From Diadema setosum (lineage: Eukaryota > Echinodermata > Echinoidea > Diadematoida > Diadematidae): a stretch of DNA of 64,000 nt. The notes beneath the pieces were generated by a model. It searched no databases, was not told the origin of the DNA, and saw nothing but the letters and a program-made list of their open reading frames with translations. This document shows, piece after piece, positions 1 to 11,900 of this stretch. The stretch covers positions 26,614,336 to 26,678,335 of the forward strand of contig CM067065.1 of NCBI GenBank assembly GCA_033980235.1, written 5' to 3'. How positions within the stretch are numbered: position 1 is the stretch's first letter; each line of letters opens with the position of its first letter. The position numbers and the translations under genes are program-made.

Positions 1-560
1 TGCTTAGAAATTTGGAAGTCAACAGTTATCTACAATTTGAATAATGCACAAAACTCAACTACTCAGTAGTTCTGTGTGTCAGCCACACTTAAGCCTTTTT
101 GTTTCAGTCTTCTGTATTTTTTATCTATAAACACAAATCTAAAAGTATAACAGCTGATGTAATAACATATAGAGTGTGTGGCAAGAATGTATATAGAAAT
201 GTTTGTAAGTTTTGATGAACTTTATTCACAAAATATACATGATGGACACACATGCAGTGCATGGGTCTGCAAAGGTAGCCTAGTAATGTACTGGAATTTA
301 CGATGAGCCCCGAAAAGAATTCAATTCAAAATCTAACGGTCAATAAAAATGTACTAAAGGTTACCTTCCACTTTCAATACTTTATGGGAGTTTCTAAAAT
401 GATACTCTCTTCAACATACCACTGTGTTTATACAACTCTTCATTTAAGGCACGCAAATGGGATTCCCTACCTTTAAAAAATGTTAAATAACTCTAATCAA
501 ATGGACTCTCATGACCCATCTGAATATTTGATAGAAAACACATACTCAGGAAAAGTGTGG
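1..560. other. AT-rich non-coding, no feature seen
   Basis: No exon-like reading frame with splice signals and no clear repeat was found. By position it lies downstream of the last recognisable exon of gene A, so it may be intron or 3' flank of that gene. Confidence 0.5.
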
Positions 561-584
561 ACCGAGAAAAGAAGCTCCGAAGCA

Positions 585-1074
585 CAGTGTCTAATCAAGC
601 GCTTAATCTTTAGCAAGTCGTGCTTGGCTGTGCGATTAGACAAAAAACATGATATAAACCACCGTAGTAACAACAATGAAGAGATTATCCAATCAAACTG
701 AAATTGAACATGCCTTATTGAAACACTCCATGATAAATGCAAACTTTCAAAGCAGTAATATCATCCTTTTGAAAGATATGAGAGTTGAAAGTGAATTAAC
801 GACTCTATAATACAATGTGTACACATCTATTCACACTCTCTTCTCCACAAAAAAAAAAACAAACAAAGTATTCAAAATAAACTGTTATAAATGAAACTCC
901 GTTTTATGATCCTAAATCGTAGCATAATGTAGAAGATTTGCTCTTTCAAAAATGTAAAAAAATGAAGACTGGCTCGGTTAACTCATTTCACCTATTTTCA
1001 GTCCTCACACAAAATCAGTGCGTGCGACTTTTGTTGTTGTTGGTGTTGTTGTTCTGTGATGCACCGTCACATTT
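585..1074 (-). repeat. Inverted partial copy of the GTGACC MITE
   Basis: On the minus strand this starts with TGTGACGGTGCATCACAG and continues with the same internal order as the complete copies at 47514-48192 and 52646-53410: GTCGCACGCACTGATTTTGT, GTGAGGACTGAAAATAG, and near 585-650 the RC of a block containing GTTTGTCT and AAGATTAAGCGCTTGATTAG. It is truncated at its left side. The family has imperfect terminal inverted repeats and no coding capacity. Confidence 0.7.
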
Positions 1075-1124
1075 AGATGTTTTTTTAAAGAAATTAAAAG
1101 GGGGCATTGGTCTTTTAGAAGATA

Positions 1125-1231
1125 TCATTATTCAAAGATTGACTAGTTTGACCTATTTTACCTATTTTGACTCCTCCTGTAAAATCAGGGTGTGCGACTT
1201 TTTGATGGTTTTGTGATGCATGGTCACAACA
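1125..1231 (-). repeat. Second, short fragment of the GTGACC MITE
   Basis: Only the outer end of the element remains. It contains TTTGACCTATTTTACC, AAATCAGGGTGTGCGAC and the terminal TGATGCATGGTCACA, in the same orientation as the neighbouring copy. It ends 9 bp from the last recognised exon of gene A. Confidence 0.65.
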
Positions 1232-1239
1232 CGGTATAC

Positions 1240-1297
1240 CTGTGTCAGCATCAAACAACTGGTGTAACGTCTTTCCATTGATAGTAATGTCCTCAAT
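1240..1297 (-). CDS. Gene A exon 15: terminal LRR cap segment
   Basis: After an acceptor (CTGCAG) the frame reads IEDITINGKTLHQLFDADT and then reaches a GTATAC donor. It is 58 nt, so it leaves in phase 1. It closely matches the last exon of gene B (44878-44930, IENITVNKKPLNQW), which supports both. Comparable short segments follow the last full LRR unit in multi-exon NLR genes. The continuation of the gene lies to the left of the window. The donor is the weakest part of this call: the gene B counterpart leaves in phase 2. Confidence 0.6.
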
Positions 1298-2953
1298 CTG
1301 CAGCATGTACAAGGTGAAAAAAAAAAACGTATGAAATACCTTACATGAAATAAATATCAACAACACTGCTGTGTCTTAGTACATTAAACAAATAACTTGA
1401 TTCTCTTTTGCTCTTAATTTGCTCAAAGATAAATTGTTGCATGACAACATTGCATTCTGTCTCCTTGTTGAGAAATGATACAGCTAGATTCGTTAACAAA
1501 TTTCGACATACAGTACTTCACTTAGGTCGATTTGCGAACTGGAGTACTGGAGAAGATATAACTGATAAATATAATCGCTCGTATAATCGCTCATGCTGTT
1601 TATACTAAACAAAAGTTTGCCAAGCATCAGAATGGATATATGTGCATATTACCTTTTGCCAGAAAATACGGATTCAGAAAAGACCGGAAAAATTAATTTG
1701 TAAATTTCGTCGATATCGTTTCAGAGGGTCATCGGTGTTTGATATCGTACTAGTACACTCTTTGCTATTTCGTTTTCATGTTTACTTTACAGTTGCTGGT
1801 CTCCGAGGCAATTTTCGTGAAGAATATCCCTGGCAGGTCTCGGCATGTGATATCGGCACATTCGAGCTGGGGCATACGGCACAGAAATTGAGCCAAGTTT
1901 GTTGCCGCCAACTCTGAAATCCGACCGCTGAAAATAGCCATCGAAAATCTGCTGATCTGAAGAAAATCGAAATATAGTAGTACATACAGATGTCTCAAAA
2001 TCAATTGATGGTACTTTATACAGCAGGATAAAGACATCGAAACACACGAAAGACACACCACTTTTCAGCACAGAAGAATCCCATCACTTCTCTGAGACAC
2101 ACAAGTCATGAGGACATAGAGCTATACGAAAAGCAAGTTGTCGCAAAATTGATATTACTAATTCAAAGCATGGTAAATTTTGTCCTGCCAATTATGCAGC
2201 CTAAAAAGAATTTGGTAGGTGAATTTTGGAATTTGGTGTAGACAAAAGGAAGGTGTATTATTGCTACGGTGGTTTCTCTTCCCTCTACTGATTAACAGAG
2301 TGATTGATTAATTGATTGATTTGCTAATTTGAATTTACTTCCACTTTGTGTTTAACAGAACTACAAGAAAAAAGAGGAGATAAAATGATATACAATAACG
2401 TTGTACGAGTCAATGATTTGCCAAGTTTACTTGAGAAAAAATGGAGCTGCGACCGCTTAAAGAGGTGAAGGAAAACAGAAATCACTAATATAAATGGAGA
2501 CGAAATAAACAAAAACATTACAAATCCCTTTACATCTTCCCGAGACACTACTTCAAACTCAATGTCATTTTTAGACTTAACTGGTCAGCTTGCGGCATTT
2601 CAATAGGAGTTAAGACGCTGACTATTTCAATATATAACCTTTAAGGCTAAAAGAAAGTTGAACATAAATCTGCATTCTGTATTTCATTATTGGTGCAGTG
2701 ATGGGCTTGTTATAAGTATTCACACCGCATAATTATGAAATACAGTGAACATGGATATCGACACCAGACTTATGATGCCACAGGCTTACTTATGGTAAGT
2801 GGGTTAAACATCCGGGCATATTCGATTGAAATCATTATCGACAGACTCTAAAAGTTGAATAAAATGTTTCTAACTTCTATAGGCCTCACGGCTTTATAGT
2901 CAGGTACCAGGGAATGGCTACTGAGAACGACTAGAGCATTATGTGTTGTGTCC

Positions 2954-2986
<33 letters not shown>

Positions 2987-5900
2987 TATTGTAGTTCCTG
3001 TGTTGCATAGAGAACCATGTTCTTCTGTATAAAAGGGTCACAATTGGGAACAGAAGAGAACGTTTCCGAAGACAAGACATATTAATGTACCTATGGTGGT
3101 TAAAACAGACCCCAGCTTGCAAATGAGTATATGAATATAAGAACGACCCAAGTCCAAATTTGGCTATCGCGTTTGAAAGCCATTTACGTAGTCATGTAAA
3201 TACAGATAATCATTCAAGTGACTGTTTTATATTCAAATTTGAATTAATAACACCCTAATAACCGAAAGCACTTAAGGGAGTTGGGAATTTTTTATTAATT
3301 TCCATTTTTCCTAAATTTTCTCTAATGGACTTGGGTCGTTCTTATATTCATATACTCAAATGCAATATGGGAAACATTGCCATTTCTTTTCAAGCCAAAT
3401 GTTTGCATAGTTGAATGGCAGTGTTTACCTGGCAGGATGGCGCAAGGGTGGCGACTGTGGCGAAAAAAACATCAGGCAACTGATAACATTGTAAACTGAA
3501 GCTAACAAGACGTGTCATGGAACAAACCCATTGGGCCAAATCTTCTCCCGCAGATGACTGATGCAGACCTTTGTCATCCAAGACACGAATGTTCAACGTC
3601 AGATGTTGTATCTGGGCAAGTACAGGAGGAAACCAAAAAAGTGAACAATGATGAGAAGTGGATGAACAGGTGTTGGAAAGGAAATCTTCAAGTTCACACC
3701 TTGTTAAATATTTGAGAATCGTAAAACAATCAACGTTTTGTGTCTAAGGATAATTCAATAGCTAAACAGAAATCTACAGAGAGACGGTCAGACAAGACAA
3801 AAAATGGTTAGGGCGTATTCAACCGAAAAGTTGAAGCAGCCAGAAAACTAAGCTGATGAACCTCCCAATGTGTGAAAGACTCAACGACTATAATCTAGTA
3901 GATAATGAATTTCGTTTATATGCGTGTGATATGTTGCAAAGATATCAGTCAAATCGGTGAGAAACGATTGTTTCAACATGTACACTTATATAGATACATA
4001 ACTCTGTCGCGTGGAATTTTTCTATTTCTGTAAAAAAAAATAATGATTCAGTATGCGATGGTTATACAGTTTTCCACTGAAGCAAAAATAATACATCTCT
4101 CGCCCAACCTATTGCGTATACATATCCTTTACATGGGCACGTGACGGAAACATTTCAACATAGAATGGCAATTGGCACCAGAGTTTGAAAGTAGATTTGC
4201 TTCAAAAGAGCATCCATTAAGTTCTAATTAAAAAGTAGCAATCATACTATATCAAACGAAATTAAAGCCTATCCAGATAGATTCGAAAAAACTCAGTAAT
4301 AATTCAAAATAAAGTTTGGAGTTGAAATTGAATTTGAAAATAATCAGCGAACACTTAACTCATACACACATGCATACGAGCTAGCGTACCAGCGAGCTTG
4401 CATACATACGAACGTGACATACCTTACAGGGTGATGCTGACGCGGCAGCAGCTGATAAAAAATTAGCTTGCAGGAAGCGGCTTTTCAGACTGAACTTCGA
4501 AAGATGTGGCATATCGCATACCCATTGGGTCAAGTTACCCCACATCGACGATTGAAGTTTAGAACCACCATCCCTGTTGGCAAAAGACAAGTTCAGATCT
4601 TGAATCTGTAGAGAAAAGACAAAAAACACAAAACAGAAAAACTACGAGTTAACGGCAATTACCACCTCAACCCCCCCCCCAAAAAAAAAATAGATCAAAT
4701 AATAATAATAATAATGGTTGATGGGGCTAAAGACCGATGGTGATTGATAAAACAGTCTTTTGTCTTTTTTACGCGCGATTTACAAATGATTGTAGTCCCT
4801 TTCGTCCTCCGACTTATGTACTGTGATTGTAGAAGAAAAGTAAAGTCTGCTTGGAAACGATAGGCAGAATAATAAGAAAGAAAAATTTTTCCAACGCTTA
4901 GTGTAACGGGATATCATGCATAGTAACTTTGAAAACCTACCTGACAGACTGATGCTGAAGCGGCGGCTGTTGAGAGAAATTCATCCTGCAGGTCACTGCA
5001 TTCCAAACTAAAGCGCGAAAGATTTGGCATATTGCATACCCATTGGGCCAAGTCACTCCCTATTGAGGATCGAAGAATAGAACTGCCACCCCAGCGGTTG
5101 AAAGACAAATTCAGCACTTGAATCTGTAGGGATGAAAAATGCACGAAGAAACACACACACATATACGATCAGTTAAAATGAAATAAAGGAAGAGATTAAG
5201 AAACCTAAGTAAAACCTTTTTATATTCTAAAAATTGTTTCATATACTGTTATTTCATTGAAAACAAAATCAAAAACAAACGAATTTTTCTAGGTTGTGTG
5301 CTTCTTAGTATCATAGTCGTAGTGCGAGGGACGTTATTATGTTGTATTATTGTATATTTTGGTATGGTGTGGAAAATGAACATTTCCATTTAAGAAACAA
5401 TGGACAATACATGAAATACTGACATCTTCATGTTCCGTAAAATACCGTGATGGACGTGTAGCCATACACAATAATGACGATATGACATGGCAATTTTCCA
5501 GATGGGTCTTTTTAACGGGTAAATGTAACATGCTACGTCACTAAAGGTACAACACAGCAACGTGAGACGTATTACTGAGTGATATGGGGAATGCATCAAA
5601 CATTTGAAGACCTGAATATAAGAACGACCCAAGTCCAATTTTTGGCCAAATTCAGTTTGACATGGGAAATTGTAGCTTATACATGGACTCATCTTGTGTA
5701 TAAATGATAAATCCTAATTACCCCCGGAAGTGCCTGAAATAAATGAGTTAAATCTTATATTAATGTGTGAATGAAGGACTTGGGTCATTCTTACATTCAT
5801 ATTAGAGCGCCCTCTATCATCCTTCTCTCATCTCTATAGCAGAATATCATAATAATTATTGTATATGAATCAAAGAACGACCCAAGTCCATATGATTCAA

Positions 5901-8900
5901 AGAACGACCCAAGTCCATCACACAAAATGGCCTCTCCACAATTAATGTAAATGTTATTGTCATAATGATATATGTTCTAATTTGTATATACAAAGTTGCC
6001 TTTTAATAGAACATTATTGGACAAATAGAAAAGATCTGAAGTTTTTTTTTAAGTTTACTCGAAATGGTCTTCCATGGACTTGGGTCGTTCTTATATTCCG
6101 ATACTCATTTCACAGACCAGGAAGAGAACGATTAGAATAGTAACAGAAAGAATTATATAATAGTATTATTTTATTATTTCTGTGTATATCATACAATGTT
6201 CATCACGTATTCAAATTAAACAAGTGTTTCACAACATGACCCTGAAATGTGAAAATCAATCACACAACAGTAACTTATGATATCATGACAAATAAACTGA
6301 CAAAAAAAAATGTTATAGTTTTGTACAAAACTCATTCATATTCTGTAATGAGGTAAGCTTAATGGCACTGAGGTTAGGTACACAAACGAACATTTGCTAA
6401 ATTCATTACATGGTAAAGGAAGAAAAAATTATCGCGAATAATACGCGCAGAAAGAAAAAAACAAAAAAAAAATATCGATGGCAAAGTATAACTAACAATT
6501 TGGACTGATTTATCAATAAAAGGTCTGGGTTTATACGCATTCTAGTCCTGAGTCCCAAACAGGAATAAAATGAATTTGATCATTAACTTTGTGATCGTAT
6601 GTAGTCATTTTTCTCCTGTTTTTTTTTTCTTTTCAATTATTTGTAACTGTTGAAAATATTCACTACTAGTTTAATTTAACATCAGTTTCTGTAAAGTCAA
6701 TAATATGTGGAAAAAAAAAGTAATTGAAGAGGTTGTTTGCAAAAACTGACAAGTCCATTTTTGAAGATTTTGAAGTACGGTCTTTATCATAAAGTACAAA
6801 ATAATACCTTTAAAATGATATATTGGTCATTACATATAAAGGTACATTTTTGAAGTTATGGTCAAAAGAAGAAAATATTTTCTTATTATTCTCCTTATTT
6901 TTCTTGACCTTTAATCGCAAATATCTCCGTTTGGCAAATATTGACTTATCGGTTTTTGCAAACAAACTCTTCAATTGTTGTATACAATAATATCAGATTT
7001 GCTTTTTTGACATAATAACGTATTCTTGTAAAATGTAATGCGGCGATACCGTTGATCCGTTCATTATTTTGCAAATAATTATTATTATTATGGTCAAAAG
7101 AAGAAAATATTTTCTTATTATTCTCCTTATTTTTCTTGACCTTTAATCGCAAATATCTCCGTTTGGCAAATATTGACTTATCGGTTTTTGCAAACAAACT
7201 CTTCAATTGTTGTATACAATAATATCAGATTTGCTTTTTTGACATAATAACGTATTCTTGTAAAATGTAATGCGGCGATACCGTTGATCCGTTCATTATT
7301 TTGCAAACATATGTCGTGAGCCCATTTTATAACAACGATATTCCATTCAACATCTAGAGTTGTCTTTAAACTTAATGTCCATACACCAATGTGTATATTT
7401 CGCGCATTTTGCGTACGCTACTGCAGTCAGACCGCAGCACCCGATAGTTCGCTCGTATTTGTTCAACTCGTATGCAAACCCGCTCGAGGCTTGCATACGT
7501 AATGAGCTGCGTAAGGGGATTTTGTCTTTGGGCTTTCGGCAACAAAAATACATCTTATATTCACAAATTTGGTATCAAATTCAAGGAAAATATACAATGC
7601 TGCTATCGTCACATGTTACTCAAATTATTGTAAATGAAAAATATCATAGCGTAATTTGAGCTGGAAAAATGATGAAAAAAGTAATTCGTGTAGTACACGT
7701 TCAAGACGTCAAAAGAATACCAAATTCACCTTGCGTCTCAATGAAAATGCATTACTTGGTAGTCCATCTCTTAATCTTTGTATCTATCTAAGTATTATAT
7801 TGATAGGCCTAATTATTTACTTAATCCGGTCAGGAACCAGTAAAATATACATCAATGTCAGTGCTGGTCAGCTTGAAAGCGTGCACTCTCAAGAGTAAGC
7901 TCTCTCATTGGACAGCGCTTGCATTCAGCGCTTGACTTGTAGACATGATGAATGTATGTACACGACCCTACACTGTGAAAACCATAACCCTGTCAAACTC
8001 TCGCAAAATCTCGCACGTACGAGACACCTTCGGAACGCAAAGATCGTCATCGAGAGTGCTCTCTTATACCGGATCGGCTCATTAGCATACGTGCTGCGGT
8101 CTGACTGACTGTGGCAGAACGTATCGGGGCAATTACCCCAAGAGGGCAATTACCCCCCCCCCCCCCCCCGGCTAAATACTGGTTAGTGGTAAGCTTAGAG
8201 TGACGATTAGGGTTAGGGTTAGGGTTAGGATTAGGAGTTTGAGTTAGGGATAGGATTAGGTTCAGGATTAGGATTAGGGCCAGGGGAAGGGTGCGGGGTA
8301 ATAGCCCAGGGGGTAATTGCCCTAGACCCGTGGCAGAAACATAGTTTGGCGTCATCGGCATATAACCAGAGGTACCTGCAATACCGTGTCTTTCCTACAA
8401 GATTGATATGATGTAAATTTTAAACTGTCAATAACAGGGAACCAACGATTGACCCTTGGGGAACTACGGAAGAGAGAGAGAGAGGTTATCCAGCGACTTA
8501 GGGAAAAAAACCCTCTGTAAGTGATTATGAGTCGATCAGTCATATGATTGTGAATTCATGATGTACAGAAACAACAATTGTCTGCAAGTTTAACAGATCA
8601 AATATTTCGATCAACACTGTGTCAAACGCCTTTTTAGAGGTCAATGGATACTGTTCCAGAGTACTCTCCTGTATCTTTCCTTTTAACTGTGACTTTCATA
8701 AGGTAGTTGTAGTGCTTTGTTTTGAGTATGTTTTGAAATTGCTTTGGGACTAAAAGACTGTTTCATGTTTGAAAGTGGATGCAATTGTTCCATTATCTGA
8801 TCTTGTCGATTGATATTATTTAGGATCGCTTCCCACTTTTAGGTTATTCGTTTTACATTGTTGTCGGCATTGTTTCTGATGTGATAGTTCGGCCTTGGAT

Positions 8901-11900
8901 TCGCATTATATTTTAAGCCTCCTCCCCAACTCGGAAATTTAAAAGGAAATGAAATAACTTTTTATTCCTGTGTCATGTTTCATTTATTCTGTGTGTGTGT
9001 GTGTGGGGGGGGGGGTTAAAAATAAACATTGAATTGTTGATTACATAAAGTGAACCAGCGTATGGAACTGCTGCAGCAAATGTTTTCGTCACTGAGTCAT
9101 TTCCTAATGCGTTTGAGGAATACATGATAAGAGAAAACACTTCAACAAATTAATAGATTGTGCAAACATAATGATGTCGATAAGCAAAAGAATTGAAGAT
9201 GACATGTTACATTGGAAAAAAAAAATATATATAAATCATTCGACGAGAAATGTAATGCAGTCATAGACTCGGAGATTCATGAAATATAGGAAACAAACAA
9301 GCAATTTTAATGATGAAATATTAAGGGAAATATTAAGTGGCCAGGATTAGTGTAAGTGTAAATCATGCATAGCCAAAGGTGTGTGTCATACCTGACAGGA
9401 CGTGTCATACCTGGTTTGACCTTGACTCGGTGGCTGCTGAAAGAAATTTACTATCCAGATAAGGGCACGTCAAACTGAAGCTCGAAAGGCTCGGCATAGT
9501 GAATACCCATAGGGCCAAGTCACCCCCCATCGAGGATCGAAGTTTAGAACCACTGATCCAGCTGTCAAATGATAACTTCAGATCTCGAATCTGCATATGA
9601 TAGCAAACAAACAAACAAACAAACAAACAAACAAACAAAACATATCAAACCTTCAAGAATGCTCAGGCTACATGAATCAGAGAGGTACTATAAAATAAAT
9701 ACATTTTCGACATCGTATGCTGGAAGTTCTCCTGAGGAACAGCAATATTGAACTTTGTTTTTAACAAATCCAAAGCGGAACTTTTGTTTTTTTTATCGTG
9801 ATGAGTTTTGATTTTAACTTCCTCTGTAGGTGCAGACATACCGCAAGTATCAGATATTGGGCCGAATGCATAAAACAAGCAGTTGCTTGTAAGCAATTGC
9901 TTCAAGGAAAAGCACAAGCTCGTCTAGCAAAAGGTCTAGCTGAAGCAATTGCTTAAATCCATATGCATAATCTTTTGCTTATGCCAATACCTTTTGCTTG
10001 TCCCGCACAAGCAATTGCTTGCGTTTTCAACAAAAGGGATGTCACACCTGTGCGAACACAAGAACAAAGGCTAGTGTGGCAACATGTATTTGAAAGGGCA
10101 TGTGTGTGTGGAAACATTTCCTGACATAGCAGAAGAGCTATGAAATGCACACACAGACACATACACACACATCTATACACACACACGTATTACTGGCTGA
10201 TTCGCATCACTGCAGCTTACAGCAGCCCGGATCTGCCAGATCGCACGTGGAGAGAGGTCTCCTCGCTCTCCACCTAAGTCAGACATCCTACTTGTTTTTC
10301 ATCACATTTTGCGTGCTAACCACTGGACATTCCCGTTGTTGAAATGAAAAAGTTTCTTACACTCCTTATGAGTAATTTCTTGTAGATTTATACCACTCCT
10401 TCACAAGTGTGGTCTTTCTTTCATAAATATGAAAATGATACTTCAAAGGGAACATTCCGGTTAAGCAAAAGCTCAAGCTCATTTACAGAGCTTGAAAAAT
10501 CGTACGCAATTGCTAGCAAGAACTAGCAAATGGTATGTTTTATGCATATGTTTTTCAGCAAATGCTTGGTCACTAAGCAATTGCTTGCGGGCAGCGAGCA
10601 ATAACTTGTGCTTGCTAGCAAAAGCTTCTGCTTGCAAGCAATTGCTTGTTTTTATGCATACGGATTCGAGTAAAAGGCTAGCACAAGCAATTGCTAGCGT
10701 TTATGCATTCGGCCCATTATCACAAATATATCAATACTCCCGCATACCAATCGTTGATGAAGAAAATATTATTTTCTCTGATCCAGATGGAAGTTTCCTG
10801 AAAACTCCAATGGTATCTCTCCATGAATGGACAAGAATGACAAAAATATTTCTGATTAGATATTAATCTTAGACCGTTGAGATGCATGTCACATATACAT
10901 GTATTGTTATTTGAAATGCCCCTCATTATATGATGGGTGAATGTCGGCAGCTTTAGAAATATAGAAAGAAAAATAACTGAGCATGCTACAAACTTGAAAT
11001 GACAGATACCACCCCGCGTCATGTAGTGTAACGGCAGTGGCAATAATGGAATCTATAGAACTATCATTATACAGATGGGATTAAAGGAGTTTTTCGCTCG
11101 TGATCATTTAACACGATTTACCAGTCATGCAAAGTCCTTCCTGTGGTCATAAGCCAGTAGAACAAAATAAAAATGTACATGTAGTGTATGTATTTCACAT
11201 TTCACACAGATGAATAAAACTAACTGATGCAAAACGTTTGCATCAATAATTATGACCATTTCTTTTTCTATCAAACGGAGTAATGGTACAGTTGTAGATT
11301 GAAACAAATATTCCCCTCACCGTTTTATTGTTTTTTTTTTTCAGAACGTCCAAGAGCTATGATGGGATGCACATCTTGACAAAAATTTAAAATTACTTGC
11401 AGATGCAGACTGAATTCAATGGATAATTGAGGAATCGTTCAACAGATAATATGTGTAAAATGGTGATAATTTATTTAAAAAAATAATAACAACGAAAGGC
11501 TTTAGAAACAATCCGTAGACTCAATAATGAATAAAACATAATAAGATGAGAATGATCAAAGTGCGCATGCATATTGATGATAAAGTGCATAGTGTGAATC
11601 ATTTATGGTTCAAAGTAACCTACCTGGCATGATAATGCTGACGCGCAGGCTGTTGAGAGAAATTTAGCGTGCAGGTAGGGGCATTCTACACTGAAGATCG
11701 AAAGACTCGGCATAGTGAACATCCATTTGGCCAAGTCAGCCCCCGTTGAGGAAAGATGTTTAGAACCAACATTCCAGCTTTTGAAAGACAAATTCAGATC
11801 TTGAACCTGTTTTTTTTTTTTTTAAGGACATACAGCAGCAATTGATTATAGAATGATGTATTGCACGATTCCAAGGTTCATAGAGCACGTGAAGTGTGAT

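Larger units (their letters stand above)
5124..9410 (-). other. Gene A intron 10, expanded by inserted repeats
   Basis: The longest gap in the LRR exon array (4.3 kb). It holds two GACCCAAGTCC MITEs, a 232-bp direct duplication, a telomere-repeat-containing MITE and a LINE relic, each listed separately. No LRR exon was found in it. The stretches 5124-5612 and 8871-9410 contain nothing recognisable beyond a GT/G run at 8991-9016. Confidence 0.6.

Noticed and set aside
7360..7898. Two plus-strand open frames of 80-99 codons
   Set aside because: No splice context, no recognisable domain and low-complexity composition; they lie in a repeat-filled intron.
8201..8285. Telomere or chromosome end
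   Set aside because: The TTAGGG-like repeats are short, degenerate and enclosed within an inverted-repeat element flanked by unique sequence on both sides.
9405..9410. Use of the downstream donor of exon 10 (at about 9391)
   Set aside because: Reaching it requires reading through an in-frame TGA directly after the first donor.
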